The notes under the pieces were generated by a model, which saw only the letters and a list, made by a program, of their open reading frames with translations, was not told where the DNA came from and did no database searches. Below are positions 34,451 to 45,000 of a stretch of DNA of 64,000 bases, one piece after another (position 1 is the stretch's first letter; each line of letters opens with the position of its first letter). A program made the translations under genes and the position numbers. The stretch covers positions 2,457,001 through 2,521,000 of the forward strand of contig NZ_AP024169.1 in assembly GCF_016591975.1 (NCBI RefSeq), written 5' to 3'. This DNA comes from Anaeromicropila herbilytica (GTDB lineage Bacteria; Bacillota; Clostridia; Lachnospirales; Lachnospiraceae).

Positions 34451-36817
34451 CTACTCTACAGACTTCAACGACTCAATCATATCAATTTTCTGCATTTTCA
34501 AGTAAGTTACCATCTGCATGATGAAACTCACAACGATAATAATCAAGGCAGACCATACGAAGCTCATTCCATGGATACTTCTAAAGTAAGAACTTTCATT
34601 TCCTTCAATTACTCCAATCACAAATCCATGGAGATATATTCCTAAGACTAAGCCAATTCCTGTACTTAGTAGAGTAAGAATAAAAGCTTCTCGGTAAATG
34701 TATTGATTGGATTCCTTATCTGTAAATCCAAGTACTTTAAGTGTTGCAATCTCACGCGTTCGTTCACTGATATTTATTGATGTTAAATTATAAAGAACAA
34801 TGATTACAAGCATTGAAGCTACGACAACGATTAATACGATTACGTTATTTAGACTTTTATTACCATCAATCGCTTTTTGTAAGATATCATCTTGATAGGT
34901 AACATTTACAATATGCTTACTATTAATTAAATGCTTTGCTAAGGTGTCCTTATTCTGACTATAATCAAACACCGCCATATTAAAAGAGACATTTTTTTGA
35001 AATACATCTCGATACATATCTTTACTCATATAGATGTAATTCTTCATATAATTTTCAGTAACGCTAGCAACTTTAACACTATAAGTATTATCATTGCTAT
35101 CCTTTAACTTAATAGTGTCACCTTTTTCTATTTGTAAGACATCGCTTAGCTTCCCTGTAATTACCACACCTTGATTCATAAGCGAAATTGATGTACCTGA
35201 CTTTTTATTTCTTAAATCGAAATATTTTTGAAATACATCGGTATCATCCGGTACGATTAAATAAGAATCCATTGTTTTATTCTTTGTTGATGCATGAAAC
35301 GATGCTTGTTTGATCAAAACAGGTGCTTCTACCTTTTCTTTTGCAAATAGACTCTTTAAGTCATTGCTCATTTTGTTAGTTTCATTTTTAAGTATTGCTA
35401 TTGCATGATATCGAAAAATCTCGCCATATTGCTTCTCGGCAACGCCGTTAATACTATCTCTTAATCCAAAGCCAGTAAGCAATAAAGCGGTACAGCCAGC
35501 TACACCAACAATGGTCATTAAGACTCTTTGCTTATATCGAAATATATTTCGAAGGGTTACTTTCCAAGTAAACGAAAGATGTCTCCAGATGATACCTATT
35601 TTCTCTAATAAGATTGTCTGACCTTTTCTTGGTGGAACGGGACGCATCAACGTTGATGGGTCTTGTTTCAATTCCATATGAGCGAAGAAAATAGTAACCC
35701 CTGCCATTAATGAAATCGCTATAGCAAGAATAATAGCCAGGTTTCTAATATCATAGTGTATGATTAAATCTGGTAATATAAATTTATCAAATGTGGAATA
35801 GATAATGCGTGGAATCACATATGAACCAATGAGAAATCCACTAATTGCACCAAATACGGTAGCTGATAATACATAAAATAGATACGATGATATGATACTA
35901 GTATTTCGATACCCTAAGGAAGTTAATGTTCCAAGTTCACTTCTCTCTTCTACAATCATTCTAGCCATCGTATTTGCAGTCATTAACATGACAATTAAGA
36001 TAAAGAACAATGGAAGTACTTTGGATACTGAGATTATCATATCCGTTGCCAGTTTAAGGTCATTGTATCCTATAACTGCATCACGATCATAGACATACCA
36101 TGGTGCATCTTTCCTCTGTTCACTTATTCCTTTGATTTCTTCTTTGGCCTTGGATAGAATTGTTTCATAAGCATCGGAATATGATGCAATATCTTTAGGT
36201 TTTGTAAGAGTTAGATAGATTTCTGTATAAGCTTTGAGAATAAAATTTTCTTTCTTAACAAAGAGAAAGGAAGATAATTTTCCATCCCCAATCGATGTCG
36301 AACCATAATCTTTCAATTGATATAATGGTGAATCTACAGTTCCAACTACAGTATATTCTTTATTTTTTAATTGCCCGCTAACATTACTTGTAATGGTAAT
36401 CTTATCGCCTATACGATAGTTATTACTATCCGCTAAACATTCTGTGTTGGTTTGTGGCATTCGACCTTTTATAATGCTTACCGTATTCAGTGAATTCTCT
36501 AATGCATGGACCTTGATGGCTTTACCATTAGCTAATACATCCAGAGAATAACTTGGAATAACGGATTGAATATGATCTAATCCTTTTAATGCAGTAACGT
36601 CTTTCTTCGTTAGTCCCATGGCACTGATGATTTTCATATCCATCAGTTTGTGTTCTTTATTATACTGATCAGCTGAAGCTATAATATCAGGAGAAGTAGA
36701 GGTAATCCCAGAATAAAACCCTACACCAATCAGTACAATGATGAATAACGATAGATACCTTCCGAGTGATCGTTTTATTTTAATTAATGTATTCTTATAT
36801 ATCAATGGAATCACCAC
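34451..36817 (-). CDS. FtsX-family ABC permease
   Basis: A 788-residue membrane protein of the FtsX/MacB type with one N-terminal membrane segment (YLSLFIIVLIGVGFYSGI), a first outside domain, a three-helix bundle (about residues 265-375), a second segment near 440, a second outside domain, and a C-terminal three-helix bundle (about 660-780). The duplicated FtsX arrangement fits exporters of lipids or peptides. It overlaps the ATPase gene by seven bases. GTG at 36817 is listed as start, but a TTG at 36805, after GGTGAT, is also plausible. A divergent TetR gene likely controls it. Confidence 0.9.
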   Translation of the reverse strand: MVIPLIYKNTLIKIKRSLGRYLSLFIIVLIGVGFYSGITSTSPDIIASADQYNKEHKLMDMKIISAMGLTKKDVTALKGLDHIQSVIPSYSLDVLANGKAIKVHALENSLNTVSIIKGRMPQTNTECLADSNNYRIGDKITITSNVSGQLKNKEYTVVGTVDSPLYQLKDYGSTSIGDGKLSSFLFVKKENFILKAYTEIYLTLTKPKDIASYSDAYETILSKAKEEIKGISEQRKDAPWYVYDRDAVIGYNDLKLATDMIISVSKVLPLFFILIVMLMTANTMARMIVEERSELGTLTSLGYRNTSIISSYLFYVLSATVFGAISGFLIGSYVIPRIIYSTFDKFILPDLIIHYDIRNLAIILAIAISLMAGVTIFFAHMELKQDPSTLMRPVPPRKGQTILLEKIGIIWRHLSFTWKVTLRNIFRYKQRVLMTIVGVAGCTALLLTGFGLRDSINGVAEKQYGEIFRYHAIAILKNETNKMSNDLKSLFAKEKVEAPVLIKQASFHASTKNKTMDSYLIVPDDTDVFQKYFDLRNKKSGTSISLMNQGVVITGKLSDVLQIEKGDTIKLKDSNDNTYSVKVASVTENYMKNYIYMSKDMYRDVFQKNVSFNMAVFDYSQNKDTLAKHLINSKHIVNVTYQDDILQKAIDGNKSLNNVIVLIVVVASMLVIIVLYNLTSINISERTREIATLKVLGFTDKESNQYIYREAFILTLLSTGIGLVLGIYLHGFVIGVIEGNESSYFRSIHGMSFVWSALIIIVVSFIMQMVTYLKMQKIDMIESLKSVE

Positions 36818-37512
36818 ACAATCTCATCTACATTTTTAGGGTTCTCGTTAATCACGATATCACTGACCGTCCCATTTTTGATTTTGATAACTTTATCAGC
36901 AATATCAGCAATTACAGCATTATGGGTGATTAATACGGTGGTTGTCCCCATATTCCTACAAGTCTTCTGTAACAATTCAACAATTCGTTGTCCTGTGGTA
37001 CTATCGAGTGCGCCAGTTGGTTCATCACATAATAACAGCTTAGGATTCTTGGCAATTGCTCTTGCAATAGCTACACGTTGTTGCTCACCACCGGATAATT
37101 GAGAGGGAAAATTATTAATACGCTCGGACAAACCAACTTGATCTAATATATCTTTCGGTTCAAGAGAGTCTGGACAGATCTGACATGCTAACTCAACATT
37201 TTCAAGTGCAGTCAAGTTACCCACGAGGTTATAAAATTGAAATACAAATCCTATATCATTTCTTCTATAATTTACAAGACCCTTTTTACCATAGTTATGA
37301 ATCTCTTTCTGATCTACTAAGATGGCTCCATCCGTTGGACTGTCCATTCCGCCAAGCAAATTTAATACTGTTGTCTTACCTGCTCCAGATGGTCCCAAGA
37401 TAACAACTAGCTCACCCTTTTCGATAGAGAAAGAACAATCCCTTACTGCAGTAATTGTCACATCACCTGTTCTATATTCCTTCTTGATGTTTTTAAATTC
37501 AATAAATGCCAT
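36811..37512 (-). CDS. ABC transporter ATPase (LolD/MacB type)
   Basis: A 233-residue ATPase that powers the overlapping FtsX permease. Walker A LGPSGAGKTTVLNLL near residue 40, Q-loop FVFQFYNLVG, signature LSGGEQQRVAIARAI, Walker B LLLCDEPTGALDS and H-loop LITHNAVIA are all intact. The start at 37512 follows GGAGG; the longer frame to 37536 reads through that site. Transcription probably begins in the 37.6 kb intergenic region shared with the tetR gene. Confidence 0.93.
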   Translation of the reverse strand: MAFIEFKNIKKEYRTGDVTITAVRDCSFSIEKGELVVILGPSGAGKTTVLNLLGGMDSPTDGAILVDQKEIHNYGKKGLVNYRRNDIGFVFQFYNLVGNLTALENVELACQICPDSLEPKDILDQVGLSERINNFPSQLSGGEQQRVAIARAIAKNPKLLLCDEPTGALDSTTGQRIVELLQKTCRNMGTTTVLITHNAVIADIADKVIKIKNGTVSDIVINENPKNVDEIVW

Positions 37513-37563
37513 TTCTGTTCCTCCGTTAGTAAACATCGTGTTGATTATATTTCATAATATAGT

Positions 37564-37587
37564 GTATCTTCACAATAGAGTGAATAC
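37564..37587. promoter_or_regulatory. Candidate TetR operator
   Basis: GTATCTTCAC ... GTGAATAC is an imperfect inverted repeat lying over a minus-strand promoter-like pair (TTCACT, 17 bases, TATATT) in front of the ABC operon. A regulator of the TetR family is encoded next door. Confidence 0.35.
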
Positions 37588-37639
37588 AACAATCAGATAA
37601 TCTGAAAATGAAAGTTAATCAACAGATTCCTTATAAATG

Positions 37640-37668
37640 TTGACTATTTTTCGTGATTCTACTATACT
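37640..37668 (+). promoter_or_regulatory. Promoter of the tetR-family gene
   Basis: TTGACT (37640-37645) and TATACT (37663-37668), 17 bases apart, upstream of the tetR gene. Confidence 0.8.
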
Positions 37669-37719
37669 TCGTTTATAATAGCTTCAGCAGATTGAGATAT
37701 TTTTATGAAAGGCGGTTCC

Positions 37720-38286
37720 ATGAAAGAAAAGAAAGTAGATCGACGAGTGATATACACTAAGATGGTTATTAAAGAAAGCTTCATAAAACTACTACAACAA
37801 AAGCCAATATCTAAAATAACGATAAAAGAGATTTGCGAAGTAGCGGATATTAATCGAGCTACTTTTTATTCTCACTATACGGATCAATATGATCTATTTC
37901 AGCAGATAGAGACTGGGATTATAGATGAAATAAATCATTATATCTCCAGTTACAATTTAACTGACCCATCCGATGCTCCGATTGAAATGATTATTAAAAT
38001 TTTGGAATTTGTTAAGAATAATTCAGAAATATTTAATCTACTATTGAATAATGGTGATATAAGATTCCAGAAAGAAATCACGAATATTATAGGGCAACAA
38101 CACTTTATTCCTATGAATCTTGATAAAGAAAGTACCAGGGAGGATGAATATATCTTTTTATTCTTTGCCAATGGTTGTATCGGAATTATTAAGAAATGGC
38201 TTATGGATGGAATGGAAAAACCAATTCGTGAGATTGCTGAGTTAATGCTTAAGTTAGCAATCTATGGACGTTCTGGTGTAGATTGA
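37720..38286 (+). CDS. TetR/AcrR-family transcriptional regulator
   Basis: A 188-residue repressor. The N-terminal DNA-binding domain shows VIYTKMVIKESFIKLLQQKP, then the helix-turn-helix TIKEICEVADINRATFYSHY and DQYDLFQQIE. The C-terminal helices form a ligand pocket of the type often found with ABC-exporter genes in Firmicutes (FFANGCIGIIKKWLMDGMEK). ATG at 37720 is preferred, with AAAGGCGG five bases upstream; ATG at 37705 lacks a site. It is divergent from the FtsX-type ABC operon and probably represses it until a toxic ligand is present. Confidence 0.9.
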   Translation: MKEKKVDRRVIYTKMVIKESFIKLLQQKPISKITIKEICEVADINRATFYSHYTDQYDLFQQIETGIIDEINHYISSYNLTDPSDAPIEMIIKILEFVKNNSEIFNLLLNNGDIRFQKEITNIIGQQHFIPMNLDKESTREDEYIFLFFANGCIGIIKKWLMDGMEKPIREIAELMLKLAIYGRSGVD

Positions 38287-38513
38287 TGAAAAAATTTGAT
38301 TGATACAAAATGATTGTGTAATAAATGACCTATTTTTTTGGGAGTCTAGGCAATTTGCACAAAGCAGAAAAATTGATACTTCATTGAACATGTATAAGAA
38401 GTTCTAGTTCTCAAATCTTCTTATACATATTCAAAGGTATATTCGCTTCATGTGTTTTGTAATAATTGCCAGGAAAATATATAAAACAGGTCATGTAACG
38501 TATGATGCCTATT

Positions 38514-39647
38514 CTAATCCTTTAATAATGCTACCGCGTAACCAAATTCCCAGATTGCATCGTCAAAACTATCTTCCCAAAACATTGTCATTCCTTCTAG
38601 ATTATATCCAATAATTCTTGAATAGGTTACAATAAGATTTCTTACTTCCTCATAAGGTATTCTCTTTTTTTTATTTAATAGCCATTTTAAGAATACTGAA
38701 TAATTGACCATAATATATTCGGTTACAATAAGTTGATAGGACATAATTATATCTTCTACATCTTCGTCGATACAGTTACTATATATCTTATATGCTAAGC
38801 AAGCTCCGAATAATTCTTCATACTCCATTGAGAACTTCTCATAATTTCTCCAATCAAACAAAGTTTTGCCAGAGTAATCAATATCTTCTGCTAATCGTGC
38901 TATGTCTTCAAGATAAGGTTGGTAGTGAAACTCTTTCTTGTAATCCTCCGTAATATCAAGAAATAATTCATTCTTTTCAATAAATGAGTCTTCCCTCGAT
39001 ATTTCGGTATCCTTTATCACTCCTAACAATAATATTAAGTAGGATTCTTCCTTATATTTTTCAAGAATTGCTTCAATTTCACTTGATTCTTCTGTCAGAG
39101 AAAGTAACATAGAGAAAATAAGTAAGATTCTCTCCTGTAGATTGAATCTTTTCGCTTCGATAAGATATAACATGTGTTGCCTTATCTTATAGGTGAGTAA
39201 TTTCTTATCATTAAATCTATTAATTATTGTATGAGGCAATTCTATTTTCTCTTTTCTAGAATAAATCATATCTACTACAGCAGGACAGGCGCAAGAGACG
39301 GAGTACTCAATTGCATCTTCCATATCATTCTCAATTCTCGGAAAACTCTTGCAGGTATTAGAAAGATAGTCATCTCCATAATCCTTAATAATATTGCATA
39401 ACTTATGTTCATCTAAAAATGGGCAATGAAGCTCCTTACCCATTCGAATCTTATATACCGTTTCTTCCTCTTCTTTTTCTTTGTATATGTTCTTACATAG
39501 CTTAGAAAATGGACCCTGCTCATTGTTCCATTTATGATAGGTATCTTCATCAACATTTATATCCCAGCCTTCGCAGCAGGAGAAAGAACATTGATCTGCA
39601 ATACATCGAAACTCTTTATATAACTTTGTTTTTATAACCTTCTTCAA
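38514..39647 (-). CDS. FliB-like lysine-N-methylase family protein
   Basis: A 377-residue protein with the cysteine-rich N-terminal pattern of the FliB family: CIADQCSFSCCEGWDINVDE, LHCPFLDEHKLC, YLSNTCKSFPRIE and YSVSCACPAVVD. In Salmonella FliB methylates lysines of flagellin; the Cys motif suggests a metal or iron-sulphur cluster. No flagellar genes are near, so the target may be different. The start is a TTG at 39647 with AAAGG 12 bases upstream; no better ATG exists before the first Cys motif. Single-gene unit. Confidence 0.85.
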   Translation of the reverse strand: MKKVIKTKLYKEFRCIADQCSFSCCEGWDINVDEDTYHKWNNEQGPFSKLCKNIYKEKEEEETVYKIRMGKELHCPFLDEHKLCNIIKDYGDDYLSNTCKSFPRIENDMEDAIEYSVSCACPAVVDMIYSRKEKIELPHTIINRFNDKKLLTYKIRQHMLYLIEAKRFNLQERILLIFSMLLSLTEESSEIEAILEKYKEESYLILLLGVIKDTEISREDSFIEKNELFLDITEDYKKEFHYQPYLEDIARLAEDIDYSGKTLFDWRNYEKFSMEYEELFGACLAYKIYSNCIDEDVEDIIMSYQLIVTEYIMVNYSVFLKWLLNKKKRIPYEEVRNLIVTYSRIIGYNLEGMTMFWEDSFDDAIWEFGYAVALLKD

Positions 39648-39841
39648 ATTGAATCTTAACCTTTCTAACTATAATTTTTATATAAGATTAGAGTAACAAA
39701 AGTCTTATAAAAGTTAACTAAGTGTATAATGCTATCTAAAATCTCTAAATTAATTAGTAATTTTGGCCACATTTTCTTTAAGGACTCTAATCTTAAAATT
39801 TACTATCGTAATAATAAGATTCTACCATATATTCTATATTT

Positions 39842-40561
39842 TTAGAATGAATTATTAATCACATGTTCTACCACGTGAAATCCATGCTCGTAAATTTCAT
39901 TTTCTGTTATATGTTTATCGAGGTGCATACAGAAGACTTTCTCTCGAAGTTCTTTGGGAATGATATCGCAAAGTCTTCTTAATGATAAATGGTTATTGCC
40001 TTCATAGTCTAGTCCACACGTATCTTGATAGATGCTATAAATCTGTCCACTTTTCAATTTCTCAATGATTGTATTACTAATATCATTAGAGTCACCACTG
40101 TAATAGAATACTTGCCCACCCAATTCTATTGTAAATCCATATGCAGGTATCGTATCTACATGAGAAACTGGAATAAAAATGATACGAAAATCTCCAATAT
40201 TCTTATCATTTATGCTTATCCTATCATTGCTATTAAGGTGGTACATATCAGGTGTAACGCCTATACTAGTTAAGAATACTTCCAACAGTTCCTTTCGTGG
40301 AAAAAAAATAGTTGGCCTATGATTCAAAATATAGTAGGAATAAAAGATTACTTCTCCTAGGCTTCCTACGTGATCAGGATGTGTATGCGTAATAACAATA
40401 TATAGATGTTCAAGTCCATCAAATAAATTCAGTTCTTGTAATCGATGAAAAACAGTTCCCCCACTATCAATTAGAAGTAAACTATTATTCGTTTTAACAA
40501 ACGCACTTGTATTGCCTCTTGCTGTATGAAAGGCACTACCACTACCAATAAATTTCAACAT
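39842..40561 (-). CDS. MBL-fold metallohydrolase (RNase Z/phosphodiesterase-like)
   Basis: A 239-residue metallo-beta-lactamase-fold hydrolase. IGSGSAFHTARGNTSAFV resembles the opening of RNase Z-like and cyclic phosphodiesterase members; VITHTHPDHVGSLGE is the HxHxDH zinc motif; PVSHVDTIPAYGF, YYSGDSND (bridging Asp) and CMHLDKH complete the site. It starts three bases after the SseB-domain gene, so the two are co-transcribed and probably act together. Substrate unknown; no evidence for beta-lactamase activity. Confidence 0.87.
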   Translation of the reverse strand: MLKFIGSGSAFHTARGNTSAFVKTNNSLLLIDSGGTVFHRLQELNLFDGLEHLYIVITHTHPDHVGSLGEVIFYSYYILNHRPTIFFPRKELLEVFLTSIGVTPDMYHLNSNDRISINDKNIGDFRIIFIPVSHVDTIPAYGFTIELGGQVFYYSGDSNDISNTIIEKLKSGQIYSIYQDTCGLDYEGNNHLSLRRLCDIIPKELREKVFCMHLDKHITENEIYEHGFHVVEHVINNSF

Positions 40562-40564
40562 ATT

Positions 40565-41680
40565 TTATACCTCTGTGATATTCAATACTTCTTTTATTCT
40601 GTCAAGACTTTTCGAGGTTACATCCATAGGGCATTTTCCAACATTGATTACAAAAGCATTATGGTTACTTGACTTAATCATCTCTGTTAAATCCTTAAAT
40701 GTCATAATCCAGCCACTATAATCATTGTTAGTATAAATAATATGAAATTGCTTCCAATCGGTAAATGCTGGTATGGCATGTGTTCCATCTTTCCCTTCTA
40801 GAAATGGGATTGATATATTCGTATCTTTCTGTAATGTAACCTCTGATGCTTCACTACTATCTCCTTGTGGCATTCCTTTCGTTGGTACTAGGAATCTTGC
40901 TTCTAACGACTTACGGCAGAGTTCTAATTCTAGTCGACCAAGCACCTCATTACGATCTGGATAATTGACATTCCAAGCAAGTTCCTGTGACATTTTTAAA
41001 TGAGCAAGCATAAACTCAGGATTCGTTACAGGAATGCTGATAGTAGGAGTATCTCCCCAATTCGGTGCTTCTAATAAATCTTCCTTTTTAACAGCACAAC
41101 CGACAAGGCCATTATCCATATAGATACCATAGGCACCAATTAAATATAGATCTGCAAAAAACTCTTTAAAAGATTCATTTTTAATCTCTTGTATACTAAA
41201 ACTTCTATACTGCTGTGTATAAAAATCAACAGCATTCTCTGCATATTTCTTTCTAGAAAATAGCCACACACTATCCTGCGCATTTTCATCAATGTAAGGA
41301 TACCCCGTGTTATTATCAATAATCGTATAGATAATATCAGCATTTTGAATCTTACTAACTAGTAAGTTATAAAATTTACTTAACAATAGTTCTAGATGTT
41401 CAACTCCATCTAAAAATATCTGGTTATTCAGCGCATATTTTGTATTATTAACTAAAACACATAGATCTTGTATGGACAGCTTGTCTAAATCATGATCACT
41501 ATAATCAGAATGTGTAATATATCGATTACTAATCGTATTATTATGTATATTTCTTTCTTCCTCGGTTCGGTTTTCTTCGTCTGTATTCATGGGATTGGTA
41601 ATTGATTGTTGAATTATTGGTAGTACTTTGGATTCTATATTTTGTTCTTTGTCTTTAAATATTTTCTTTAATAGATTCAT
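40565..41680 (-). CDS. SseB-domain protein, first gene of a pair with the MBL hydrolase
   Basis: A protein of about 371 residues. The last 250 contain two SseB-like regions: the first around YTIIDNNTGYPYIDENAQDS and a clearer one from LELELCRKSLEARFLVPTKG through IPFLEGKDGTHAIPAFTDWK, ending in a helix. In E. coli SseB relates to serine sensitivity; the biochemical role is unknown. The N-terminal 90 residues are polar and of low complexity. Start uncertain: ATG at 41680 is 11 bases from AAAGG, while GTG codons at 41686 and 41692 lie closer. Confidence 0.75.
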   Translation of the reverse strand: MNLLKKIFKDKEQNIESKVLPIIQQSITNPMNTDEENRTEEERNIHNNTISNRYITHSDYSDHDLDKLSIQDLCVLVNNTKYALNNQIFLDGVEHLELLLSKFYNLLVSKIQNADIIYTIIDNNTGYPYIDENAQDSVWLFSRKKYAENAVDFYTQQYRSFSIQEIKNESFKEFFADLYLIGAYGIYMDNGLVGCAVKKEDLLEAPNWGDTPTISIPVTNPEFMLAHLKMSQELAWNVNYPDRNEVLGRLELELCRKSLEARFLVPTKGMPQGDSSEASEVTLQKDTNISIPFLEGKDGTHAIPAFTDWKQFHIIYTNNDYSGWIMTFKDLTEMIKSSNHNAFVINVGKCPMDVTSKSLDRIKEVLNITEV

Positions 41681-42041
41681 CCTCACTTGCACCTTTCATT
41701 TTAAATTTCCTATACATAAATTAAGTTGTATATCATAATTTCTATTTCTAGTAATCTATTTTCCTCTGTGAATCATTTTTATAAAAATATATAACTACAA
41801 CAATATACTTCATAATGCTAAAGAATGTGATTATATTAATGATAAGTTTTCTCAAATATCCTTTCAATAGTTCATTGTAACTAATCATATAACATAGAAC
41901 ATATCAATTATCATTTCTTCAAAAAATTTATTATCTTCAAACATACTTATAATACTATTGTATTTCCTATGAACCAGTATGGAAATAGATAACAATATAA
42001 TTATTACTTTTCATATTAACACATTTTGATAAAATACCACA
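41681..42041. other. AT-rich gap with nothing recognised
   Basis: Long AT-rich stretch between the SseB-domain gene and the terminator of the large phosphoesterase gene. No protein-like frame, repeat or riboswitch seen. Confidence 0.5.
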
Positions 42042-42072
42042 AAAAAGCAGCTAAATATAGCTGCTTTTTTTG
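42042..42072. terminator. Terminator of the large phosphoesterase gene
   Basis: AAAAAAGCAGCTA and TAGCTGCTTTTTTT around AATA; symmetrical, so it may work in both directions. Confidence 0.9.
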
Positions 42073-42087
42073 TTTTCTTAATACAAG

Positions 42088-45000
42088 TTACTTCTTAATC
42101 GATGCGAGACTACAGGATTGATCAATAGAAATGGTGATTCCAATCGGTACCCCATGTTCATTATATATTATTGTACCTTTTTGCAAATGAATCTTGTGGT
42201 CATCACCTTGAATCATAACAACGAGTGATGAAATAAACTCTTTCATTTTATCTTTATTCGTTGGGAGTACCTTAGTATCAATTGGAATGGTTACTTTCAT
42301 ATTATAGTTTTGATTCATCTTAATATGAATTGGTAATCCTATCATGGTGGTTCCTTTTGATTTCTTAGAAAGAGAATTCATCATATCCTTTATGATCTTT
42401 TTATCTTTTATATCCGAAATAGTAATTCTTATATTTTTACCTTTTGAGTTGATTAGACTTTTCTTTGATATTTCGATATTTCCCTTTTTCGTTTGTACTT
42501 GAAGCGTAGCATTATTCTTCACTAATATACTAGCGATATCTTTAGTTAATTGCACTTCTACTTCATCAGCATAGTCATTTTTAGTATCTGATATATTGAT
42601 TATAAGATGGGTATTCTTCTGTTTTACTAATGCTTTAATAGTTTTGGTAATTGCGTGTTCGTCTAAATGTAATGTATCCTTTTTGGTTCCATCACTAAGT
42701 ATTGTTCTTGTAATTGTAATCTTAGCTGAAGTATTTTTGGAATCATCACATTTAAAATTCATAGTTACTTCTCTTGATTTCTTCGCTGTGGTTGGCGTAT
42801 CTGTAGGCTTTGTAGAAGGTACTGTTGTTGATTTAGGTGTTGGTACTGTGGTTGGTTTTGTCGTTGGTATAGGTGTTGGTACTATGGTTGGTTTTACCGT
42901 TGGTATAGGTGTTGCTATGGTTGGTATCGCTGTTGGCACAGTTGTTGGCGCTGTGGTTGGCTTCGTTGTTGGAGTAGCTGTTGGAACTGTCGTTGGTGCT
43001 ACTGTAGGTTGAGTCGTTGGGGTAGGCGTTGGTGTTGAAGGCTCACTTGATGCAACTATAATGCTATAGGTCTTCTTACTACTACCTGCATTATATTGAA
43101 CCTTGTATGTTCCAGCTTTTGATAATACGATTTTTCCATTCTCAATATTAACTGCTTTACCATCAGGGTCTAACACGTCAATTGTAACATCGTAGTTATT
43201 GTTTGCATCTCTTGCGGTTCCAACTGGGATAACAATCTGATCTCCCACCGTACCATTTGACTTTATTTCATCTTTTACTGTAATTCGAATTGGATTATCC
43301 TTCTGATAAAGTGCTAAAACGTCCTGGCCACTGATTGCTCCGGATAAAAGAAGTGCATTGCTTACATTACAGTTTGCAGGTGACTGAACATTACCTTCAT
43401 TTCCAGTATCCGATCCAATCATAAGCCATTTTGCTAAATCATTTGGAATATCTAAGGTACCACTTGTATTCTTGGAATCCTTTAATGTTCCATTGATATA
43501 TAGCTTCATCTCGGTTCCATCATAAGTAGTTACCGCATGAATCCATTTGTTTTTAATAGTTGATATATCAGTTGAGACTACTTTATATTCTCCATTGATA
43601 TGAGCCCAGAATTCTAGGGTATGACCATCTCCATTTAATTCATAACCAAGACCTGCTCCTTCGCAGTTCATAAAGATATCACTATTTTTATATTGATTTA
43701 ACTGAAACATACATCCCATAGTAAAGCTTTCTTTGAATTTATCATAATCTTCCGAAGATAAATAGTATGCATAAGCATCATCTTCCCCATCAAAGCTAGC
43801 CATGTATTTACCTAAAGCTTCGTTGTTCGATAAGACTGGCGCACCTTTTACCACTGTGTTATGAGCTACCTCAGAGTTATCTTTCGCAGTACCATCCGCA
43901 AAATCTACATCTAAGATTTTCTCAGATGGCTTATTTGAAGCAGCTTCTGTTGTAAATGTCGTAGAAATGCTATTGCTACTTTCCACATTATAAGGTGTTA
44001 ATGCAAAGACTTCGATCTTATACTCTGTTTTAGGCTCTAATCCATTAATCTTTGCGGAAAGTGTTGGTGATTGTGTACTTCTGTAATAATCAGAAAAACG
44101 TAAATAATAATCACGTTGAAACTTCTTATCACTTACCTTTTCACCAGTTTTCGTATTTTCAATTATCATCTTATATGAATGTACCATATTGCTATCTGAA
44201 TCACCTAATACTATTGAATCAAGTGCATCGGCAGCAGAAGCTTGTGAAAAGGAAAAGTTAACAGAGTTCGCACTTGTTTTTGTGGCCTTAACTGTTGAAC
44301 CACTTGCAAATACTGGAGGTTTACTTGTCTTTGCAAGTTCTTTGGTATAGGTAAAGTTCTTATTTGCTACTAGATCAGGGGTATTGATTACCCATGGATC
44401 ATCTCCGTTGATATATTTTGCACTTGTAAGATCCATTCTTCGAATGGTTACAACATTATTATTATCTACATCAATCATTAGAGCTTGAGAGGCTTCGGAA
44501 CTATATTCTGGATAAGTTGAATGAGAACCTTCGGAGTTAATCATACCACTTTCATTTTCAAAATAAGCTGCAACAGTACTATCTTGAATACAGGTAAATC
44601 CAGCACTTTGGTCTATGGATCTTGGATCATCTACCGTTGAATGGGAATGCCCTGAAATATGTATAATCTGAGGGTATTTTGCCATTAACTTAATCATGTC
44701 ATCTCCATAAGTACCGTACCATTCATCAGTTACATAAGCGGTATTAGGAACTCCATGATGAGCTAATACAAAGATTGGTGCTGTTGGATTCTCTTTTGCT
44801 GCTGTTTCTAGTGCATTTTTTAAGAATTCGTATTGTCCAGAATAGTCAGCATTTGCGTCACTTGCTCCAAGTTTAATTAGAGTAATTCCATTGCTACCAC
44901 CTATTTTTACTACTTCATTTGGGCTCGAACCTGTACTAGCCTTAAACTGGTTAATTGCGTCTGTTGTACTTGACCAACCATAGAATTCATGATTACCCAT

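Noticed and set aside
42596..43012. Plus-strand open frame of 138 codons rich in Val and Gly
   Set aside because: It is the reverse reading of the Pro/Thr-rich linker of the phosphoesterase gene, a repetitive shadow.
42780..43040. CRISPR-like repeats
   Set aside because: The repetition is a coding Pro/Thr linker with irregular short units, not direct repeats with spacers.
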